A stretch of DNA of 64,000 bases from Acanthococcus lagerstroemiae (Eukaryota; Arthropoda; Insecta; Hemiptera; Eriococcidae). The stretch is from NCBI GenBank assembly GCA_031841125.1, contig CM063113.1, positions 22,217,312 through 22,281,311 of the forward strand, given 5' to 3'. Of the stretch, positions 58,167 to 64,000 are shown one piece after another. The translations under genes were made by a program, and so were the position numbers. The notes under the pieces were generated by a model, which saw only the letters and a list, made by a program, of their open reading frames with translations, had not been told where the DNA came from and did no database searches. Position 1 is the first letter of the stretch. Every line of letters starts with the position of its first letter.

Positions 58167-58531
58167 CAAGGTGTCTATAAAAATGGAAAAATATAAATTC
58201 CTAACTTTTTCCAAACTTTTTCTTTTCTCTTCTTTAAACCTTTACAGTATAGGCAGTATATATTTATGTTTATACTACTATACGCTATGGTTAAAATGAA
58301 CCGAAATTTGAACTTGATTTTTGGGTGAAAGCATTAGGAAGGTGTTCACAAATATACATATAGAGTGCTGAAGTAAAATTAAACGACAAAAAATTTTCCG
58401 TGAGTTCATTCTTTGTTTTTTTTCCAAACTTCCTAAAAATATTGTTGAATTTCCTGACTATTTACTAACTTCCTTACCTACTTTTCAAATTCCTGACTTT
58501 TTCCAAACTTTCCAAACCTGTAGACACCTTG
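58167..58531. mobile_element. 365-bp MITE, CAAGGTGTCTA ends, 5-bp TSD CACTA
   Basis: CAAGGTGTCTATAAAAATGG on the left is mirrored by CTGTAGACACCTTG on the right. CACTA flanks at 58162-58166 and 58532-58536. Both arms contain TCCTAACTTTTTCCAAACTT-like repeats. No coding capacity. Same group as 18986-19487. Confidence 0.93.
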
Positions 58532-58536
58532 CACTA

Positions 58537-59631
58537 AATAAAAGATACCTTTTCCTATGCAACTATCACATCCACCTCATCCATCGATTTGTTATCTAAT
58601 GAGAATAGTCCACAGCACCTATGTAAATTTCACACGTGGTCCTTCTAGCACTCAAGGCCTCTCTCGATCCGCACTGTCCTCGTCGAAACTGCAACAGGAT
58701 TACATTTAAAAAAAAATTCTATCACGTTAAAACCATTCACAGAATTCGCCAGTTCTCCCAAAGCGTTCTATTAGTTTGGTACACAAAAAATATTGCAATT
58801 TTCGCGCGCGCATAATTACGTTATCCGCAATTAGCAACCCCTTGGCCGAGTCACAGCCTCGCAGCGTACGTCGGACACTAGCTACAGGCTCATTACGGGT
58901 TCGTTTACCATTTCATATTTGCTAAACCTAGGACGCGGAGACGAGGAGGCGAAAAAGCAGCAATACACTCTCAAAAAAGGACGCGAATATCTCACCTCGC
59001 CTGAACACGCGCAATAATGGCGTAATTATCCGAACTATACATCCGAAAATTATGATTTTCATTCCGGCCGAAAGTTTTCCATAACCTCGTTACGGTTTAT
59101 CGCGTACGGCTCGAATTTTAGAAAAGTTTTCCCAACTGTTTCCATTGTAGCCGACGGCGAAATGCGTTTTTTCAAGTCGTGTACTTACGTAATATATAAA
59201 GCAACTCGACCCCTGTCTTTTTTCTTCCCTTTTTGCGCCGTTCTATACATACGTTGAGCCCGTGTTTTGCCACATCCAGCGCATCATACATTATTTTCTC
59301 TCCTAAAAAAATTGTGAAAATGTGACTTATTCCAAGTATGCGTATAGCCATCCATACATTATCCACATCAATTTTATATACAAAAAAAAAAGTTTTACCG
59401 ACCAGATACTACATTTTCATCATCATTCTGTATACTAATTTTCATACTCAGTTAATTTATGTGATGTATAATACCGACTGCTAGAGAACACCCATAGAGT
59501 AATGAACACTGACAACACCGCCACGGCTGAACCACTCACAGCTGGGGCATACCAGACGGTCAGAGTCATGGCCACCTTTTCAGGCCCAATACATTTCTAG
59601 GAAATTCAATAACTTCATTGCACTGCTACTT
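58537..59631. other. CpG-richer unique block, no gene recognised
   Basis: 58600-59180 has more CpG (for example TTTTCGCGCGCGCATAATTA) and none of the repeats. It has no recognisable exon. It may be regulatory DNA of a gene outside the window. Confidence 0.35.
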
Positions 59632-60215
59632 AGCGGACTGTCAGACCAAAGCAACTAGCAATACATCACCCGCAATATCACTTCAAAAGAAAGCACTGCA
59701 AGTTGATAAAATTGTGCACACTAGAGCAACGCAATATCACAAGTTGTTGAGTTGCCGTGATAATACGTGCACCAGGTGAGATATGACGTAGGAGTCGCCA
59801 AGTGATAAATTGTTGGATTATCAAGCGGGCTGTCACACTGAAGCAACTAGCAATTCATCATGAGCGACATCTCAATGCGACGTCAGGCCTAAAAAGTGGG
59901 CACACCACAGCAATATGACTTGTGATGAATTGATGAAATCGCCGTGATAATGCAGCAATTTTTCACTTGGCAACTTGGCAGGTCATATCACCTGGTGCAC
60001 GTATTATCACAGCAACTCAACAACTGGTGATATTGCGTTGCTCTAGTGTGCACAATTTTGTCAACTCTCAATGCTGTCTTTTGAATCAATATCGCGGGTC
60101 ATGAACTGCGCTAGTTGCTTTGGTCTGACAGACTGCTTGGCAACCTTATCAATTCAACACAAATCATGTTGCTCTAGTACGCGCACTTTTTAGGCATGAT
60201 ATCACTGGTTAGTTG
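59632..60215. mobile_element. Foldback structure, AGCGGACTGTCAGACC ends, order A-B-A'-B'
   Basis: Arm A (59632-59820) pairs with A' (59945-60136) at high identity: for example TGTGCACACTAGAGCAACGC and TGATAATACGTGCACCAGGT occur in A and inverted in A'. Block B (59824-59940) opens with a second end-like sequence, AGCGGGCTGTCACACTGAAG, and its inverse B' lies at 60137-60215. CAACTAGCAAT and CCTAAAAAGTG are shared. It is probably one MITE inserted in a relative. Confidence 0.85.
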
Positions 60216-61382
60216 CTGGTTGCAGTTGGATGAGGGAAAACGTAAAGAAATCCAGCAACTGGTAAGAAAACACGATTCCTTCTATGCAGATCCATAAAAA
60301 AAAAATCAAGGCAGTCACAGGCAAAGGTTTTCGACATAAGTCTGCCAGACTACTGGATAGCCAGGGTGTACCCCGAATTGAGGAAAAGGCCTAAGGAAAA
60401 GCTTGGAAATTCTACTTGAAGAAACTATTTTCAGATGTCAGAACTAGTAACCCCCAATACAGTAACAACTTAGAGGAAAGCACACCAATTTTAGAATTTG
60501 AAGTAAGACACGCTCTCAAGCTAATACAAAACCGAAAAACTACTGGGCCGGATAAAATTCCAGGAGACATAATTCGACTCCTAGATGAAGAGAATATTAA
60601 ACATCTAACAAAACTTTTCAATCAAATCTATAGCTCTGATCTTCAATATCTGGTTAACAGGCTGAATACAGAAGGAAAAATCTATACCTTGAACATCAAT
60701 GTCAAGAAAACCAAATGGATGGTAGTCAGTAAAAATTAATTTAACCCAGTACCGGTCACCATCAACAATGAAGAAGTTGAGAAGTTTTAATGCCTGGGTA
60801 CTACATAAGAGAATCTTGATTTAGACACAGAAGTAAAGATGGGGTATGGCTATGCAACACCTGCATTTAATAACATGAAAAATTTGCTTTGTGATCGCTC
60901 CCTATGCCTGAACATTCGACAGCATGTAGTACAATGCTTCATCTACCCAATTCTTCTGTAAGACATAGAAATAGAAACCCTACATAAAAGGCAAATAGAC
61001 TGACTGAAGGCTATGGAGATGTGGCTGTATAGGAGGATGCTGAAGATATCATGGATCACCAGAACATCTAATAGAAAAGTCCGGGAACTAGTCAAAGCTG
61101 AGAGAATGTGGATTGAGTGGATCAAAAGCAGAAAAATAGGACATTTCGGGCATCTCATACGAGAACGAAATTACAAGATCATGCAGCTTATCATCCAGGG
61201 GAAAAGTGAGGGGAAAATTGAGAGGAAAATATGTGCTGGAAGACGCAGAACAGATGGGATCCATAACACGACAGAATGGACCGGTACTGCCTCAATACTT
61301 GTCCGGGATGCAAGGGCACGCAAAATCCGACTGCCGACTGATCGCTTGCGCTCTGAGAAGAGTACAATACGCAAATGAGAAG
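60216..61382 (+). mobile_element. Non-LTR retrotransposon relic with internally deleted RT
   Basis: The reading starts near 60300 with KSARLLDSQGVPRIEEKA. It continues ESTPILEFEVRHALKLIQNR, KTTGPDKIPGDIIRLLDEEN and LTKLFNQIYSS, the early RT block, then jumps to LQYLVNRLNTEGKIYTLNIN and KKTKWMVVSKN, which lie after the catalytic palm. The catalytic core is therefore deleted. From 61013 the C-terminal block reads MWLYRRMLKISWITRTSNRK, KSRKIGHFGHLIR and LIIQGKSEGKIERKICAGRR, the usual tail of endonuclease-reverse transcriptase elements. A second stretch with stops lies between. Clade not resolved. Confidence 0.8.
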
Positions 61383-61405
61383 TTGCTTTGGTCTGACAGT
61401 CCGCT
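61383..61405. mobile_element. Orphan right terminus matching the foldback end
   Basis: GTTGCTTTGGTCTGACAGTC-CGCT is the exact inverse of the first 24 bases of arm A at 59632-59655. It directly follows the retrotransposon relic, so the relic lies between two inverted copies of the same terminus. Confidence 0.85.
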
Positions 61406-64000
61406 TTTGATACAGCAAAGCATTTCCAAATAGATATACTGACTTGAAATTTCAAAGCCAATAACACACACTTTCAGAACCAAAACTCCACACAAGTCGT
61501 GAAAATTTCAGTTAGCCTAAATGTGTGCAGAGCCATCGACATACAGAGTTAGCTATAGGATGGCCGTTACTTTCGACCATTGGAATTTCTTCAGATTTCA
61601 GATTTCTCCCTGAAATCGGTTCCCATTAAATAAATAAATTGTACAAAATATCACATCAATCGGATTATGGGAAACTTTGCCACAAATCTCCTCCTCTTCT
61701 CACGGAAAAAATATACGTAAGATTGACTTTCTTTTACCAAAAATTAGCTTTCTTGGTAATTCAAATGGGTTACTAACTTGAATTACGTCATTTTCCAATA
61801 CAAAATAGTACGACTGCACAACAGGGTGGTCCTTATTCTTCTGGAAACTGCGCGTCAAACTGATAATTTTGGTTCCTGCTATAAGCGCAATTTCAATTTT
61901 GTGGACTGAAACCAGATCATATCAAAGATACACTGGCGTATTCAAAACCAGAAATCAAAAGTCTCTATATCGGTTCAATTTTTCAACCACAAAATTGAAT
62001 AAATTTAGAGGTTAAAATTCGGATTCTGAGAGCCCAATCAGAGCTACATCAAAAACCAAATGAGATATTTTAAATCAGTGATCCAAAAAATGCTGTTTGA
62101 GACCTTCTCATTCAACTTCCCTAGTTGAGAGTACATTCGAACCTTCTTTTACAGAAGAGAATATTCTTTCAGCCAGAAACAAATTAGATTGCTCGTTTGA
62201 TCGTCTCCCATCGAGGGCTTCCCTAGTTCGTAGGATCACCTCAATAAGAAAATTTCAAAAACTGATGTAATCATTTGAATTTTCATTTTTTTCCCCTTGG
62301 ATTCTACGTCCATTCCTCTATTCACTGCCGCAGCAAAGCACTACGTACTTCTTTTGTGAATCTGGGGAGGCATATTGAAGAGAAAAATCAAACGTTTGAA
62401 TCGCTGCTGTGGCAACACTAGCGAATATTAATCAAGAAAATTTGCAGGCTTCATGTACTGACCTCATACAACAACTCATCCGAGTTTCATCAAATCCCCC
62501 CCCCTCTCCTTCAAGTATTTTCATTCAAAAGTCCAATTTTGATCGAAAAACTAGTCCAGCGTGATAACTCGAAATTTCAGAAGAAACAAAAATGGAAAGG
62601 TGATCTTATTAAACATTAAAACGACCAATATTGGAGATCATTGGCAATTTTCCCATCTTTTTTCGTACTTGTCTCTTTACACACTACCTGTCATCATACA
62701 TCTTCAACATCCTATTGACTAGCTAGAAGTGCGTAGAAAGTTTTCGCTACAATTTGCCTGAAACTATAATTTATTTACACTGCACAGCGGAAGCACAAAA
62801 TAACAGAAACAATCTTCATGATCAGGAGAATTTTCAGAATTTAAAGGAGAAACTTCCGCAAAAATGATTTAAACGACCATTTTAGAGAGGAAATAACCAT
62901 AGATGATTTAAAATGGATAAAATGACCAAGTGGTCACCTTACTGGAGTAGTCACTGTGTCAAAGAAGATATGTATATCTGATGGCAATATTGTTGGACCT
63001 GCATGGGGTTAAAAAAATTGCCGATTATTAGTTCAGAAAATTTTGACAATAGTATGAAATACAAGATTGAAGAAGTTCGATAAAGCACTGAGCTTAGTAA
63101 AAAAATGCAGAAACAAGAGATAAGCTTAGTGGAATGAATAATATGTTAAATGACCATATAGTCGATGTACAGGAAGCTAAGAAAAAAATTCAGTCGAAAA
63201 ACAACAAATCGAAAATGCAAAACAACAAATCAAAGATGCCAAGGTGAGCTATATCATTTTTCAAGAACCCATTTAGAATTACTTAGTCTGTTAAGTGACT
63301 AATACACCTCGATTTTCGCCGTGAAGTCGACATCTTCCTTTATTTCATACATGGAGAAACGATAGAATGGAAATTATAAAAATTTCTCTGGGGTCAACTT
63401 ATGTCGACATTATAATATGTAGCGGGAATCAATTGATAAGATTTAAGAAATTTGCGTTTTGGTCTTTGTACAGCTGATTCATACAATCAATAATGAAAGT
63501 GAATGTTGTTCTTGTTCCAGTTTTCTTGCATTACTCGATGAACGCACATGAAAACAACCCGCAGCCAAATAATCATACAGCTGAAACGCACATCATTGTA
63601 CACTTCACCACTTCGTGTTTCACAACTGAATCATAAAAACCAGTAAGACACCTTTACAAATCTGGAAAAATCAAAAAGTATATACTCCGTACATGCTGGT
63701 CTAGCATTAGAATATTTGAGCATTCCGAGCTCCAGTTGTTCGGTTGAAAGATTAATCTGTCAACTACTATATCGAAACTATCAGTTTTACTTCTGGAATA
63801 TCGCAACCATCAATAGTCCGTGACTTCCATCGACTACATATCACTAGCAGTAAAGCTCACTGCAGCTATTGTATTTTCAAAAAAGAAACCTAACCTGGAA
63901 CTTCTAAATTACGAAATAGTAATTTAGTAATTGACTTAGAATCACCCCTGTCAAATTTAGGGACAAATATCACAGGAAACACGGACTTCACTGCGGTATT
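61406..64000. other. No gene or element recognised
   Basis: AT-rich sequence. A possible splice donor (CCAAG-GTGAGC) lies at 63239-63248 after a Lys/Asn/Gln-rich reading, but no acceptor or family supports an exon. A poly-C run lies at 62497-62505. Confidence 0.4.

Noticed and set aside
63100..63250. A coiled-coil exon ending at a GTGAGC donor
   Set aside because: The reading is short, Lys/Asn-rich and lacks an acceptor; low complexity explains it.
1..64000. CRISPR arrays, rRNA, operons
   Set aside because: No regularly spaced identical repeats, no rRNA-like sequence and no closely packed gene series are present.

Overview
This window is AT-rich animal genomic DNA, almost certainly from an insect. 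It shows GT-AG introns, a recognisable ion-channel exon, tRNA-derived SINEs, hAT, pogo, R1-like and RTE-like remnants, long A/T runs and many poly-C/G runs. The style of the repeats suggests a hemipteran such as a whitefly, but that is a guess; the sequence shows only an arthropod-like genome. No bacterial operon, CRISPR array or intact virus is visible. Most long open reading frames here are chance, or are fragments of mobile elements.

The one host gene I can name lies on the minus strand. An 83-bp internal exon (2688-2770) with clean splice sites encodes the N-terminal signature of a TRPM cation channel. A likely first coding exon (29470-29550) has an ATG after an in-frame stop and a consensus GTAAGT donor. 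It ends in phase 0, the phase in which the TRPM exon begins. If the two belong together, 2771-29469 is a 26.7-kb first intron, 29613-30700 is promoter-proximal DNA, and the rest of the gene lies to the left of the window.

The intron and upstream DNA are densely colonised. From left to right: a broken envelope-like fragment (3-676); a 239-bp tandem duplication; an RTE-like retroposon split by a modular repeat (5325-6845); an R1-like retroposon on the minus strand split by a 391-bp MITE (7390-9541); a hAT relic (12214-13330); several TIR elements; a three-deep transposon nest (17346-18976) beside a fourth element (18986-19487); two foldback elements whose arms are tandem repeats (20466-22627, 24893-26476), the second holding a solo LTR; a SINE pair (32297-32482 minus, 41217-41449 plus); an A-rich RT relic (34936-36320); a pogo element inside a hAT-like element (36792-37853); an A-rich TIR array with a hAT-type insertion (47008-48355); three copies of a double-hairpin module linked to a degenerate satellite (45100-53035); two more hAT relics (53440-53960, 57258-57948); and a foldback structure followed by an RT relic (59632-61405).

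The most interesting pattern is a group of short elements with CAGGGT-type inverted ends and 5-bp target duplications (CTATG, TTATT, TAATA, CACTA, and CAATT/TAATT). They recur across the window and do not match the duplication length of the common superfamilies. The nested insertions give a readable relative order of transposition events.
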